Origin: Chelydra serpentina
Lineage: Eukaryota > Chordata > Testudines > Chelydridae
NCBI GenBank assembly: GCA_037349315.1
Contig: JBAIAC010000154.1
Coordinates: forward strand, 1,488,001-1,552,000
Direction of reading: 5' to 3'
Length of the DNA: 64,000 bases
Shown: positions 33,922-44,930 of the stretch, piece after piece
Position numbering within the stretch: position 1 is the first letter of the stretch
How the letters are laid out: each line of letters opens with the position of its first letter
Made by a program: the position numbers and the translations under genes
The notes under the pieces: generated by a model
Databases searched by the model: none
What the model was told of the DNA's origin: nothing
The model's input: the letters and a program-made list of their open reading frames with translations, nothing else

Positions 33922-36526
33922 CCCTCCTCCTGAACTTACTGCCAGAGACTTGGACACTGTCCATGGCGGAGGCAGTACACATAAAGCCCCTTCAGGACGG
34001 GCACACCACATGGTGTCATTCGTAATGGTTTTAGCAAAATGCGAGGTTCCTGGTCCCCGGGTGCCTGAAAATGGGTTGGGGTGTAGTATTGCTAACAGGA
34101 TACAGATAGCAATACCTGTTAAGGCGTAGGAACCTCGGCATTTAGCTCTCAGTGCCATGAGGCGGCGTGCCTCAGTTTCCCCTTTCACACAGCAGCCTGG
34201 GCCTGTTGTGCTTTTGCTGTTGTGCCAAGCTTCCAGCCGGTTACCCGATATAGGCCGACAGGTAACATGCTTGTACGACCGCGAGGTCACCATCCCAAGC
34301 ATGTACAACAGTTTTTCCCACCAATCAGGTATGTTCCCCATCTTGAAAGGGTTGACCCTCAGTGTTAACTCCTTTGTTATACCCCACAGATGAAGTAGGG
34401 AAAGACACAGGATTACCCACCCGTCTGTGTATCCTGGTGGGCACTCTGATGCAGATTCTTCTGCCTCTTTGGAGCAGGCTCCTGAATCAGGCATGGGTTT
34501 GAGGCTCTGGCAAGGAAAGGGTGTACTGCAACCCGGCCTGCCCTCGGCCCCTCCCTCTGGAATTTCTCTGGGCTGGTTCCCATCCCCTTGTGTGGCTTCA
34601 CCCATGCAGAGACTCGCTCCCTTCTGCTTTGAAGAGAGAGGTTTGCCTCCTACCCGTGTAGCAAGAACAACCTCTTTCTTGGACACCCCAGTATCTGTTC
34701 CCAACAGGTCAGCTGGACGGACTCCCCCCTCCAGGAGGTCTGACCCCCAGCTTTCCCTTCTAACCTGATCCACAGGAGAGGGGTCTGGCATCTGAAATGC
34801 AGACTTTTCACCCTCCTCCTGGGCAAGATCCTCCTGACAAAAGGTGGGCGGGCTCTCCGGCCCCCCCTCACCTTCCCTCCCTGGGCCTCTGTCTGGGCCA
34901 GACACTCCCATGTCCCCCTGAAGAGAAGGTGACCCTGGTCCAGCTGTGGGCTCCCAGCTGCAAGCTAAGATAGACCCTTCAGTGGCCCGCAAAATTCCCC
35001 CCTTGCTATGAGGTAGAACATTCCCCTCCCCCGGGGAGATGATTACAGGACAGGAACTGGCCACAGCCACCCCTGCCGCCCCAGCTGCCGTCCCTGTGAC
35101 TTCGCCCCCCCCTCTGGGGTTTTCAGCACCAGGTCCCTGCTTGCTGCCACCCAGCCCTGGGACAGATTCTGCCACAGCAAAGAAATCATTTCCCAGTAGA
35201 AACGGTGCAAAATTGTGTGACACTGTTGCCACAGTTAGCCTAGCCTGCAAGTTTTCCGTTTGCATGTGTACTTTTGCCAAAGGTGCAATGACTTTGTAGC
35301 CACCCACCAGCTCCAATTCTGCCACTTTACCCGGCAACCAATCCTTCTCTTGGATCAGGTCCCTCCTGACTATAGAAATTTCAGCACCTGTATCTCTCAA
35401 CCCAGTGATTAACTTCCCATTCAGTCTAACAGCATGCACATGCTCACTGCTTGGTGGTGTAGAAGTCAACTTCACAAACCCTGTGTGGAAAGAGGCAGCA
35501 GCTTCATGGGCCGCTTGATGCCTGTTTTCACTCAGCAGGGGACACTTATCTCTCAGGTGCTCGGTGGACTTACATTGATAGCACCTCCTGGGCTCCTCTG
35601 ATTGTACAGGGAATTTGGAACGAGTACTAGGGGAATGGGGAGGTGAGCGCCCAGCCTCCTTCTTCCCAGGGGTAACACGGTGACTCTGTTTTCCTTCGAC
35701 CCTGTAACCCTCTGCCAGTGGTTTATGCTTGATTGCAGCTTGCGCCTGCTCATAAGAGTCTGCAAACCCAGCTAATTCACTAACTGCTTTTACCTGTTTG
35801 TCCCACAAGTACTGTTTGACATCATCACTGCACATATTCAGGAATTGTTCCTGAGCGACCAAATCACACATCCCTTCAAAGCTTGTAATGTCTCTTCCCC
35901 TCACCCACTTATCTACCAGAACTGTCATTTCATTTGCATAAGCCACGTAACTTAACCCATCTCCCCTCTTAAGACTCCTGAATTTAACCCTGTAGGTTTC
36001 AGGTGTAACCTGAAACTGTTTCAAAACCAGTTCCTTAAATTTACCATCATTGGAGGCATCCCCAATGGGCATCTTATTGAATATGTCCAGAGCTCTGCCA
36101 GTCAATTTGGCTATCAAGGTGGTCATTTTTTGATCTTCAGGGATCGCATGGAGGGAGCACAGTCTCTCGAAGGTGATAAAATATTCGGCTATATCCTTGG
36201 ATTCATCATACTGGGGGCATAGATGCTCCCATTTGGGGATTTTTGGGGAAGCGGAGCCAGCCGCTGAAGGGTTGCGACTCTTCAACAGCCAGTTCATGCT
36301 TCTGGGCCTCCATAGCTCTCTTGTGGGCCGCCTCCTCCCTGATTCTTTCTGCTTCCATAGCTCTCTTGTGGGCCAGCTCCTCTGCTTCCATAGCTCTCTT
36401 GTGGGCTTCTGTCTCTGCACTAATTTCCAGCGTACATAATTCGATTCGTCTCCGAAGTTCGTTTTCTTTCTCTGTTATTTCGAGTCTGGCAAGATCCAGT
36501 TTTACCGTGGCCTCGCTTACAGACAT
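33808..36526 (-). pseudogene. gag-pro of LTR element 1, frameshifted
   Basis: Same protein as copy 2 (37832-40582) with high identity. An 8-bp deletion near 36287 puts the first 80 codons (start at 36526) out of frame with the rest, and a second difference shortens the region near 34000. Domains after the break are intact in sequence: capsid/SCAN-like region, CCHC knuckle CYQCKSTEHLRDKC, and aspartic protease motif DTGA. No reverse transcriptase, RNase H or integrase follows. The frame runs on through the polypurine tract into the LTR. The gene is broken for Gag production unless initiated downstream. Confidence 0.88.
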
Positions 36527-36806
36527 CTTATTTCTGTCTGGTGCTGGGCCACGCCCCTCTGCAGTTCACTGAAACTGGACTGCACTCAGATCAGGAGCTC
36601 TTCAGTTAAGAGACTTTCCCAGCTTCCCCGATCTTCACTCTTACTTATTTGATTTCCTTTTCTGTCCCTACTTCCTTTACCCGAAATAAGCAAACAGAAA
36701 ATAACAAACCAGTAACCACTTTGTCTGTTTTCCAGCCACCACACTTAAAACTCACTTAAAATCACTACCAGTACGTCAAAGCAATCAGCTGTGCACAGAT
36801 CCTGCT

Positions 36807-36817
36807 CGACTACGCCA
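36807..36817 (-). promoter_or_regulatory. Primer-binding site, tRNA-Ser type (element 1)
   Basis: Next to the 5' LTR, one base in, lies the complement of CGACTACGCCA, the last 8 bases of vertebrate tRNA-Ser(AGA) plus CCA. The next bases match only after a one-base gap. Confidence 0.75.
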
Positions 36818-36818
36818 C

Positions 36819-37945
36819 TGTGACGGGTTGGGGCCACAGAGACCTGCTTGGTGCTGCCACCTGGTGTGCCAAGGCTACTTCTGCCCCTGCTTCCAGGCCT
36901 TTTCCAGCTTGGGACTCCCGAATCCTGTCTGTTTTGAGCCAGATTCCACTGATCTGCTGCAAACACAGACCCAGGTCCGAACCAAGTCCACTCACCACTG
37001 TAAAGCCCCTGGAAGCGCTCTTGCCTTTGACACCCAGCTGCTCAACTCCAAGGAGGTTCAACCCCTTAATAAATCCGTTTTACCCTGTATAAAGCTTATA
37101 CAGGGTAAACTCATAAATAGTTCGCCTTCTATTGCAAAGATAGAAAGGTATGCACAGCTGATCGCTGTCCCAAGGCACTAACTCGTACTCAAGGAAACTT
37201 AATAAGTAAAAAGTGATTTTAATAAGTACAGAAAATAGGATTTAAGTGATTTTCAAGTAGTGACAGACAGAACAAAGCAAGTTACTTAGTAAAATAAAAA
37301 AGAACACGCAGTTCTATGTCTAATCACCCTGTGTACAGATAAACCCCTCATTAGGTCCAGTAAACAGGCTATCTTCCTTCTAGCCTGGGCCCAGCAATCA
37401 CTCACCCCCCTAATGTCTTTGTCCTTTGTTCAGTTCCCCTCAGGAATGTCCTTGGGGGGGTGGAGAGCTTCTTCCTTTAGCCAGCTGAAGACAAAATGGA
37501 AGGGTCTTGCAAGGGTTTTTATAGCCTTTCTTCCTCTCCCTGCGTAGGATCCAGTTGCCCTGGAGTTTTGGGATCACATGGGCAAGTCACCTGCCCATGC
37601 GCCCTAACCAGTCTAACCAGTTGCATTCCAGACCTGGCCCCAATGTGGATTGGGGTCTGCAACGTCTTTTGTCTGTCAAGTGCTCGCATTTAACAGGCAT
37701 TCTTTGCTCCAAAGATGATCCCATGCACTTACAAAGGCTATGTACAAAACCAGCAAATATAAAACCAATCTTCATAACTCCCACTACAACAATGATACAT
37801 GCATACAAACAGGAGGAGTAAATTCAGTAGGTCATAACTTTCCCAGAGATATGTTACATGGCACATGTAGCATAAAACATATTTTAGTTACATAGATACA
37901 TTTATAAGCATCTCCCCATAAAGTTTTATGGGGAACACCGTCACA
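36819..37945 (-). mobile_element. Complete LTR shared by gag-pro elements 1 and 2
   Basis: A 1127-bp LTR bounded by TGTGACGG and CCGTCACA (plus-strand reading). It serves as the 5' LTR of element 1 and the 3' LTR of element 2, the layout left by homologous recombination between LTRs. A polypurine tract adjoins it at 37946-37956. Confidence 0.92.
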
Positions 37946-40582
37946 CCCTCCTCCTGAACTTACTGCCAGAGACTTGGACACTGTCCATGGCGGAGGCAGT
38001 ACACACAAAGCCCCTGTTTGTCTTTGGTCACACCCCTTTTCAGTACCGGCACACCACATGGTGTCATTCGTAATGGTTTTAGCACAATGCGAGGTTCCTG
38101 GTCCCCGGGTGCCTGAAAATGGGTTGGGGTGTAGTATTGCTAACAGGATACAGATAGCAATACCTGTTAAGGCGTAGGAACCTCGGCATTTAGCTCTCAG
38201 TGCCATGAGGCGGCGTGCCTCAGTTTCCCCTTTCACACAGCAGCCTGGGCCTGTTATGCTTTTGCTGTTGTGCCAAGCTTCCAGCCGGTTACTCGATATA
38301 GGCCGACAGGTAACATGCTTGTACGACCGTGAGGTCACCATCCCAAGCATGTACAACAGTTTTTCCCACCAATCAGGTATGTTCCCCATCTTGAAAGGGT
38401 TGACCCTCAGTGTTAACTCCTTTGTTATACCCCACAGATGAAGTAGGGAAAGACACAGGATTACCCACCCGTCTGTGTATCCTGGTGGGCACTCTGATGC
38501 AGATTCTTCTGCCTCTTTGGAGCAGGCTCCTGAATCAGGCATGGGTTTGAGGTTCTGGCAAGGAAAGGGTGTGCTGCAACCCGGCCTGCCCTTGGCCCCT
38601 CCCTCTGGAATTTCTCTGGGCTGGTTCCCATCCCCTTGTGTGGCTTCACCCATGCAGAGACTCGCTCCCTTCTGCTTTGAAGAGAGAGGTTTGCCTCCTA
38701 CCCCTGTAGCAAAAACAACCTCTTTCTTGGACACCCCAGTATCTGTTCCCAACAGGTCAGCTGGACGGACTCCCCCCTCCAGGAGGTCTGACCCCCAGCT
38801 TTCCCTTCTAACCTGATCCACAGGAGAGGGGTCTGGCATCTGAAATGCAGACTTTTCACCCTCCTCCTGGGCAAGATCCTCCTGACAAAAGGTGGGCGGG
38901 CTCTCCGGCCCCCCCTCACCTTCCCTCCCTGGGCCTCTGTCTGGGCCAGACACTCCCATGTCCCCCTGAAGAGAAGGTGACCCTGGTCCAGCTGTGGGCT
39001 CCCAGCTGCAAGCTAAGATAGACCCTTCAGTGGCCCGCAAAATTCCCCCCTTGCTATGAGGTAGAACATTCCCCTCCCCCGGGGAGATGATTACAGGACA
39101 GGAACTGGCCACAGCCACCCCTGCCGCCCCAGCTGCCGTCCCTGTGACTTCGCCCCCCCCTCTGGGGTTTTCAGCACCAGGTCCCTGCTTGCTGCCACCC
39201 AGCCCTGGGACAGATTCTGCCACAGCAAAGAAATCATTTCCCAGTAGAAACGGTGCAAAATTGTGTGACACTGTTGCCACAGTTAGCCTAGCCTGCAAGT
39301 TTTCCGTTTGCATGTGTACTTTTGCCAGAGGTGCAATGACTTTGTAGCCACCCACCAGCTCCAATTCTGCCACTTTACCCGGCAACCAATCCTTCTCTTG
39401 GATCAGGTCCCTCCTGACTATAGAAATTTCAGCACCTGTATCTCTCAACCCAGTGATTAACTTCCCATTCAGTCTAACAGCATGCACATGCTCACTGCTT
39501 GGTGGTGTAGAAGTCAACTTCACAAACCCTGTGTGGAAAGAGGCAGCAGCTTCATGGGCCGCTTGATGCCTGTTTTCACTCAGCAGGGGACACTTATCTC
39601 TCAGGTGCTCGGTGGACTTACATTGATAGCACCTCCTGGGCTCCTCTGATTGTACAGGGAATTTGGGACGAGTACTAGGGGAATGGGGAGGTGAGCGCCC
39701 AGCCTCCTTCTTCCCAGGGGTAACACGGTGACTCTGTTTTCCTTCGACCCTGTACCCCTCTGCCAGTGGTTTATGCTTGATTGCAGCTTGCGCCTGCTCA
39801 TAGGAGTCTGCAAACCCAGCCAATTCACTAACTGCTTTTACCTGTTTGTCCCACAAGTACTGTTTTACATCATCACTGCACATATTCAGGAATTGTTCCT
39901 GAGCGACCAAATCACACATCCCTTCAAAGCTTGTAATGTCTTTTCCCCTCACCCACTTATCTACCAGAACTGTCATTTCATTTGCATAAGCCACGTAACT
40001 TAACCCATCTCCCCTCTTAAGACTCCTGAATTTAACCCTGTAGGTTTCAGGTGTAACCTGAAACTGTTTCAAAACCAGTTCCTTAAATTTACCATCATTG
40101 GAGGCATCCCCAATGGGCATCTTATTGAATATGTCCAGAGCTCTGCCAGTCAATTTGGCTATCAAGGTGGTCATTTTTTGATCTTCAGGGATCGCATGGA
40201 GGGAGCACAGTCTCTCGAAGGTGATAAAATATTCGGCTATATCCTTGGATTCATCATACTGGGGGCATAGATGCTCCCATTTGGGGATTTTTGGGGAAGC
40301 GGAGCCAGCCGCTGAAGGGTTGCGACTCTTCAACTCTGCAACAGCCAGTTCATGCTTCTGGGCCTCCATAGCTCTCTTGTGGGCCGCCTCCTCCCTGATT
40401 CTTTCTGCTTCCATAGCTCTCTTGTGGGCCAGCTCCTCTGCTTCCATAGCTCTCTTGTGGGCTTCTGTCTCTGCACTAATTTCCAGCGTACATAATTCGA
40501 TTCGTCTCCGAAGTTCGTTTTCTTTCTCTGTTATTTCGAGTCTGGCAAGATCCAGTTTTACCGTGGCCTCGCTTACAGACAT
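37832..40582 (-). CDS. gag-pro polyprotein of LTR element 2, intact
   Basis: The 916-codon frame is uninterrupted. Residues 10-82 are a charged, predicted coiled coil with three HKRAMEA repeats. Residues 95-265 are a retroviral-type capsid with a SCAN-like segment (CDLVAQEQFLNMC), the relation known from Gmr1-like Ty3/Gypsy elements. A CCHC zinc knuckle spans 318-331. A retropepsin with LRDTGAEISIV (379-389) and FLLGNDFF (445-452) follows. After that comes a low-complexity, Gly/Pro/Glu-rich region (455-700) and two hydrophobic segments (706-719 and 803-818). The last 38 codons lie in the LTR. Gag would assemble particles and the protease would cleave it. Polymerase and integrase are absent, so mobility would depend on enzymes from elsewhere. 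The start at 40582 is the first ATG in frame and precedes the coiled coil. Confidence 0.9.
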   Translation of the reverse strand: MSVSEATVKLDLARLEITEKENELRRRIELCTLEISAETEAHKRAMEAEELAHKRAMEAERIREEAAHKRAMEAQKHELAVAELKSRNPSAAGSASPKIPKWEHLCPQYDESKDIAEYFITFERLCSLHAIPEDQKMTTLIAKLTGRALDIFNKMPIGDASNDGKFKELVLKQFQVTPETYRVKFRSLKRGDGLSYVAYANEMTVLVDKWVRGKDITSFEGMCDLVAQEQFLNMCSDDVKQYLWDKQVKAVSELAGFADSYEQAQAAIKHKPLAEGYRVEGKQSHRVTPGKKEAGRSPPHSPSTRPKFPVQSEEPRRCYQCKSTEHLRDKCPLLSENRHQAAHEAAASFHTGFVKLTSTPPSSEHVHAVRLNGKLITGLRDTGAEISIVRRDLIQEKDWLPGKVAELELVGGYKVIAPLAKVHMQTENLQARLTVATVSHNFAPFLLGNDFFAVAESVPGLGGSKQGPGAENPRGGGEVTGTAAGAAGVAVASSCPVIISPGEGNVLPHSKGGILRATEGSILACSWEPTAGPGSPSLQGDMGVSGPDRGPGREGEGGPESPPTFCQEDLAQEEGEKSAFQMPDPSPVDQVRRESWGSDLLEGGVRPADLLGTDTGVSKKEVVFATGVGGKPLSSKQKGASLCMGEATQGDGNQPREIPEGGAKGRPGCSTPFPCQNLKPMPDSGACSKEAEESASECPPGYTDGWVILCLSLLHLWGITKELTLRVNPFKMGNIPDWWEKLLYMLGMVTSRSYKHVTCRPISSNRLEAWHNSKSITGPGCCVKGETEARRLMALRAKCRGSYALTGIAICILLAILHPNPFSGTRGPGTSHCAKTITNDTMWCAGTEKGCDQRQTGALCVLPPPWTVSKSLAVSSGGGCDGVPHKTLWGDAYKCIYVTKICFMLHVPCNISLGKL

Positions 40583-40862
40583 CTTATTTCTGTCTGGTGC
40601 TGGGCCACGCCCCTCTGCAGTTCACTGAAACTGGACTGCACTCAGATCAGGAGCTCTTCAGTTAAGAGACTTTCCCAGCTTCCCCGATCTTCACTCTTAC
40701 TTATTTGATTTCCTTTTCTGTCCCTACTTCCTTTACCCGAAATAAGCAAACAGAAAATAACAAACCAGTAACCACTTTGTCTGTTTTCCAGCCACCACAC
40801 TTAAAACTCACTTAAAATCACTACCAGTACGTCAAAGCAATCAGCTGTGCACAGACCCTGCT

Positions 40863-40873
40863 CGACTACGCCA
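40863..40873 (-). promoter_or_regulatory. Primer-binding site, tRNA-Ser type (element 2)
   Basis: Identical to the site in element 1 and one base from the 5' LTR. It is complementary to CGACTACGCCA of tRNA-Ser. The Ser genes in this window end CAACTACG, which would leave one mismatch. Confidence 0.78.
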
Positions 40874-40874
40874 C

Positions 40875-41977
40875 TGTGACGGGTTGGGGCCACAGAGACC
40901 TGCTTGGTGCTGCCACCTGGTGTGCCAAGGCTACTTCTGCCCCTGCTTCCAGGCCTTTTCCAGCTTGGGACTCCCGAATCCTGTCTGTTTTGAGCCAGAT
41001 TCCACTGATCTGCTGCAAACCCAGACCCAGGTCCGAACCAAGTCCACTCACCACTGTAAGGCCCCTGGAAGCGCTCTTGCCTTTGACACCCAGCTGCTCA
41101 ACTCCAAGGAGGATCAAACCCTTAATACATCCGTTTTACCCTGTATAAAGCTTATACAGGGTAAACTCATAAATAGTTCGCCTTCTATTACAAAGATAGA
41201 AAGATATGCACAGCTGTTTGCGTTCCCCCAGGTAACAACTCAACTCCAGGAAACTTAATAAGTAAAAAGTGATTTTAATAAGTACAGAAAATAGGATTTA
41301 AGTGATTTCAAGTAGTAACAGACAGAATAAAGTGAATTACCAAATAAAATAAAAGAGAACACGCAGTTCTATGTCTAATAACCCTGTGTACCGATAAACC
41401 CCTCACTAGGTCCAGTAAACAGGCTATCTTCCTTCTAGCCTGGGCCCAGCAATCACTCACCCCCCTAATGTCTTTGTCCTTTGTTCAGTCTCTTTCAGGT
41501 CTCCTTGCGGGGTGGAGAGCTTCTTCCTTTAGCCAGCTGAAGACAAAATGGAGGGGTTTCCTCGGGGTTTAAATAGATTTTCTCCTCTGGGTGGACACCC
41601 CTCCCTCTCCCTGTGTAGCATCCAGTTACCAAATGGAGTTGGGGTCACATGGACCAGTCACATGCACAACTCAGTTCCAGACCAGCCACATTCCTGGCAA
41701 AGTTCAGATGTGGATTGGTGACTGCAAGTTCTATTGTCTGTTAAGTGCTTCTTGATTGGGCACTTAACCTGCACATTCCTTTCTCAAGAAATACAACCGA
41801 TATTCATAACTTCAACTACAACAATGATACATGCATACAAACAGGAGGAATAAATTCAGTGGGTCATAACTTTCACAGAGATATGTTACATGGCACATGT
41901 AGCATAAAACATATTCTAGTTACATAGATACATTTATAAGCATCTCCCCATAAAGTTTTATGGGGAACACCATCACA
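40875..41977 (-). mobile_element. 5' LTR of gag-pro element 2
   Basis: A 1103-bp complete LTR. Its outer edge abuts GCAGGTTTCTC, and the corresponding uninterrupted sequence at 4823-4842 shows that insertion occurred in a copy of that segment. The expected opposite flank is not present at the far end of the array (33.3 kb). Confidence 0.92.
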
Positions 41978-42271
41978 GCAGGTTTCTCTCTCCCATTGTT
42001 CCATGGGCAGCCTACTAGATTGCCAGCTGCTTCTCCACTGAAGTGTGTGTGGCGGGGCAGAGAGTGACACTATGCAAAACAGATAAGTGTGGAACAATGA
42101 CTCAGCACAGAACCACACAACAGAGGCGTGTAGAGAGATAGGGCAGGGAGGAACCCCGAGAGTCAGGACCAAGTATCCCTAGGTCATCCCTGACAGGTGT
42201 TTGCATAACCCCTTCTTAAAATCCTCCAATGAAGGAGATTCTGCAATTTCCCATGGAGGCCACTGCCATGC

Positions 42272-42540
42272 AATCGACAATGCTTGGCTTGTGCTTAAGG
42301 GCCAGGCTGTGACTCAGAAAATTTGGATTCAGTTGCAAGTTTGGCCCCATTATTCTCTGTGCAAACATGGACAAATGACATCGCATCTTTGGGCCTCAGT
42401 TTCCCCAGCTGTAAAATGGGAACCACCCTCCCACACTTCATCTATTTTGCCTGTGAGCTCCTGGCATCAAGGACTCTCACTCTCACTATGAGTTGTACAA
42501 CACCTGCAGAATCAGGGCCCCCCTCCTTGGTCGGGGTTTC
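42272..42540 (+). repeat. MIR/CORE-like SINE (duplicate copy)
   Basis: It carries the same core as at 5118-5385, with the CTCAGTTTCCCCAGCTGTAA stretch conserved. Confidence 0.65.
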
Positions 42541-42879
42541 CGCAGTGTCTGGCACAACTGGGGCACCCACTCTTGGATGGGGTATCTGCAGGGGGATTAA
42601 AGGGCAGGGCTAACCATCACGCTTCATGTCTCAAACTGCTCTGTGGCTGGGGGCTCAGGAGGGACTGTTCCCATGTAACAACGTATGGAAAGGATCATTG
42701 TGCAGTCCGTGGGGAAGGGGTTAGAGTTTCCTTTACTATTTCCGGCATTGGCCACTCCCAGAGACAGGATCTCTGCTGGGGAAGGAGAAATACACGGCTT
42801 AATGGGACCATGGATCTGATCAGATGAGGCCGGGGGGAGGGAGGGATTTAACCACCCCCAGCCCATAACCTCCAATATG

Positions 42880-43495
42880 CAGAATCATAGAATCATAAGA
42901 CTGTAAGGGACCTTGAGAGGTCATCCAGTCCAGCCCCTGCACTCATAAGTATAATCTAGACCATCCCTGACAGGTGTTTGTCGAACCTGCTCTTAAAAAC
43001 CTCCCCTGACAGAGATTCCACAACCTCCCTGGGAAATTCACTCCAGTGCTTAACAGCCCTGACAGACAGGGAGTTTTTCCTGATGTCCAACCTAAACCAC
43101 CCTCGCTGCAATTTAAGCCCTTGGTTCTTGTCCTATCCTCAGATGAAGAATAATGTGTCCCCTCCCTCCTTGTAACAACCTTTTCTGTACTTGAAAACTG
43201 TGATCACGTCCCCTCTCGGTCATCTCTTCTCCAGACTAAACACACCCAATTGTTTTCAATCTTCCCTCATAGCTCACGTTTTCTAGACCCTTAATCATTT
43301 TTGTTGCTCTTCTCTGCACTTTCTCCAATTTGTCCCCATCTTTCCTGAAATGTGGTGCCCAGGATTGGACATAACACTCCAACTGAGGCCTAATCAGTGT
43401 GGACTCCCTCCAGAAACAAAGGACTGTGCTTAAAAAACCCAGGGAACACCTCAAAACCTCAGGAAACTGCAATATCTAACATTTGATAGCTGCGT
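42880..43495 (-). mobile_element. CR1 LINE 3' fragment (duplicate copy)
   Basis: It is the duplicate of the fragment at 5722-6340, with the same 5' truncation point, showing that duplication followed the CR1 insertion. Confidence 0.8.
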
Positions 43496-44139
43496 TTAAT
43501 GATTTAAAAAAAGAAAAGGATGCAAATAGGAGCAATTTGAGATCCACTCTCACAAATGAGAGGAAATGCCAGGTAGGCAGGTGGCAAGTAGCCCCAGCAC
43601 CCGGAGTGCCGGGTGGGTGCATGGTGCAGCCCCCAGTGGCTACAGCGCCCAGGGCACCGGCCCCCACACCCTGAGTGCTCAGAGCACCAGAGGCCTGGCC
43701 CCCAGAGTTCAGAGCACTCTGCGTCGCGAGTACCAGCCCCTACCAGCCCCATGGAGTCATGGGCTGCAGGCCGCCCCCCTTAGCCCCTTTGGTATAACCC
43801 AGTATGGCCATTCTCCTATTCTTACAAAGTGTGTGAGGGGCATTGAGGATCCAGATGGGGGAAGGCAGGACAGGGAGCTGGGTGTCAGGGGGAAAGTCTT
43901 GGAGAATTTGAGCTGCAGTAGCTGAACCAGGGACAACGGGGTGGGGCGGCAAATGGCGGCAGGACTCTTGCTAGTGGGGTCTAGCTGCCCAAATTCCTCC
44001 CTGTGCCGCTGGGCCCCAGTCGCCTTCAGCCACCAGGTAACCCAGGAACTAAGGCAGGAATGGGGTGAGGAAGCTTCCTCATGGAAGAGGGTACTGAACA
44101 CGCAACGCCTGAAGTTCTTGGGGTAAATGATCACTCCAG

Positions 44140-44212
44140 CACCTGACCAAGAGCTTGAACCCTGGACCCTCAGATTAAAAGTCTGATGCTCGACCAACTG
44201 AGCTAGCCAGGC
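44140..44212 (-). tRNA. tRNA-Lys (TTT)
   Basis: A 73-nt cloverleaf with D arm TAGCTCAGTTGGTCGAGC, anticodon TTT in loop CTTTTAA with a perfect TCAGA/TCTGA stem, T loop TTCAAGC, and discriminator G. The acceptor and T stems contain several G-T pairs. No T run follows within 25 nt. The copy may be weakened but is structurally complete. Confidence 0.8.
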
Positions 44213-44408
44213 TCACATAAAACAGTCGCAAGTTTGGTGCAGAAGAGAAACTAACCAAGAAAAAGCAGGCAGGAAACAACAGCTTTCTCCGGCACGCTTT
44301 CTCAGCTCATTTCACCACCCTCTGTCCTGCAGGGGTTGGGCTGATCCCAGTGGCAAAAAGAGGAGCACCTTGCTGGACAGCTAAGGGACCTGAGAAAAGG
44401 AAGCTTCA

Positions 44409-44481
44409 TGTTTCTGCCTGGTTTCAAACCAGAGGCTTTTGGCGTGTCAGGCAAATGTGATCACCACGACACGGCAGAAAC
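44409..44481 (-). tRNA. tRNA-Val variant with GAC anticodon
   Basis: The body is that of the tRNA-Val cassette, with acceptor GTTTCTG/CAGAAAC and discriminator A. The anticodon loop reads CTGACAC, giving GAC instead of AAC. The anticodon stem has one mismatch, and the T loop is TTTGAAA, lacking the conserved C of the B box. TTTT follows in the same place as in the other copies. It is likely a decaying gene. Confidence 0.7.
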
Positions 44482-44857
44482 TCTGCCACAGGGCTCTGCC
44501 CCTCCCCTCAAATTCCATCCGCTTGGCTGGCGCTCGGCCTGTCACACCCCGATGGGCGAAGCTGGAGAAAGTGGTGGCAGCTCTTCGGTGGGTCGGCTGG
44601 TAGAACAAAGAACTGGAGCCGGCTCCCAGGAAGTCATCCTTACCTCGCCCTTGTGACTCCAGCTTGAAGGAGAGCTTCTTTCCTTCCCCTCACTGAGAAA
44701 GAGCAAGAGAAGACAGAAAGCTCACATGGGCCCACTGGGCACACAAGCCCACGCTGCTTTTCCCTGCTGGGGAGTGTGAAATAAGGGACTCGTGGCAGGT
44801 AAAGCCACTGCTGCGCTTCCAGAAAACAGCCCCCCCCCCCCCCGCACCCAAATATCA

Positions 44858-44930
44858 GGCTAAAGCCTGCGGGTGAACTAAGGATCTCTAGATGTTCAGT
44901 CTAACACTCTCCTGACTGAGCTACTTCAGC
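44858..44930 (-). pseudogene. tRNA-Phe relic
   Basis: The 5' half (GCTGAAGTAGCTCAG) and anticodon loop CTGAACA with GAA are from tRNA-Phe, and the acceptor can still pair with one G-T pair. The T arm has an extra base and two mismatches, so the B box is broken. A poly-C run lies just beyond its 3' end. Confidence 0.7.

Larger units (their letters stand above)
41978..44085 (+). repeat. Large direct duplication (copy B)
   Basis: It matches 4836-6900. Contents: unique DNA, a MIR-like SINE (about 42272-42540), a CR1 3' fragment in minus orientation (42880-43495) and downstream GC-rich sequence. At 44085 it joins a tRNA-Lys region instead of the tRNA-Phe region of copy A. Confidence 0.85.

Noticed and set aside
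34000..34300. Envelope gene in the gag-pro elements
   Set aside because: Two hydrophobic segments alone are not enough. There is no signal peptide, cleavage site or Cys pattern that I can identify.
44820..44845. Poly-C run as a Pol III or regulatory signal
   Set aside because: It is a simple C tract with no known role. It may also be of uncertain length.
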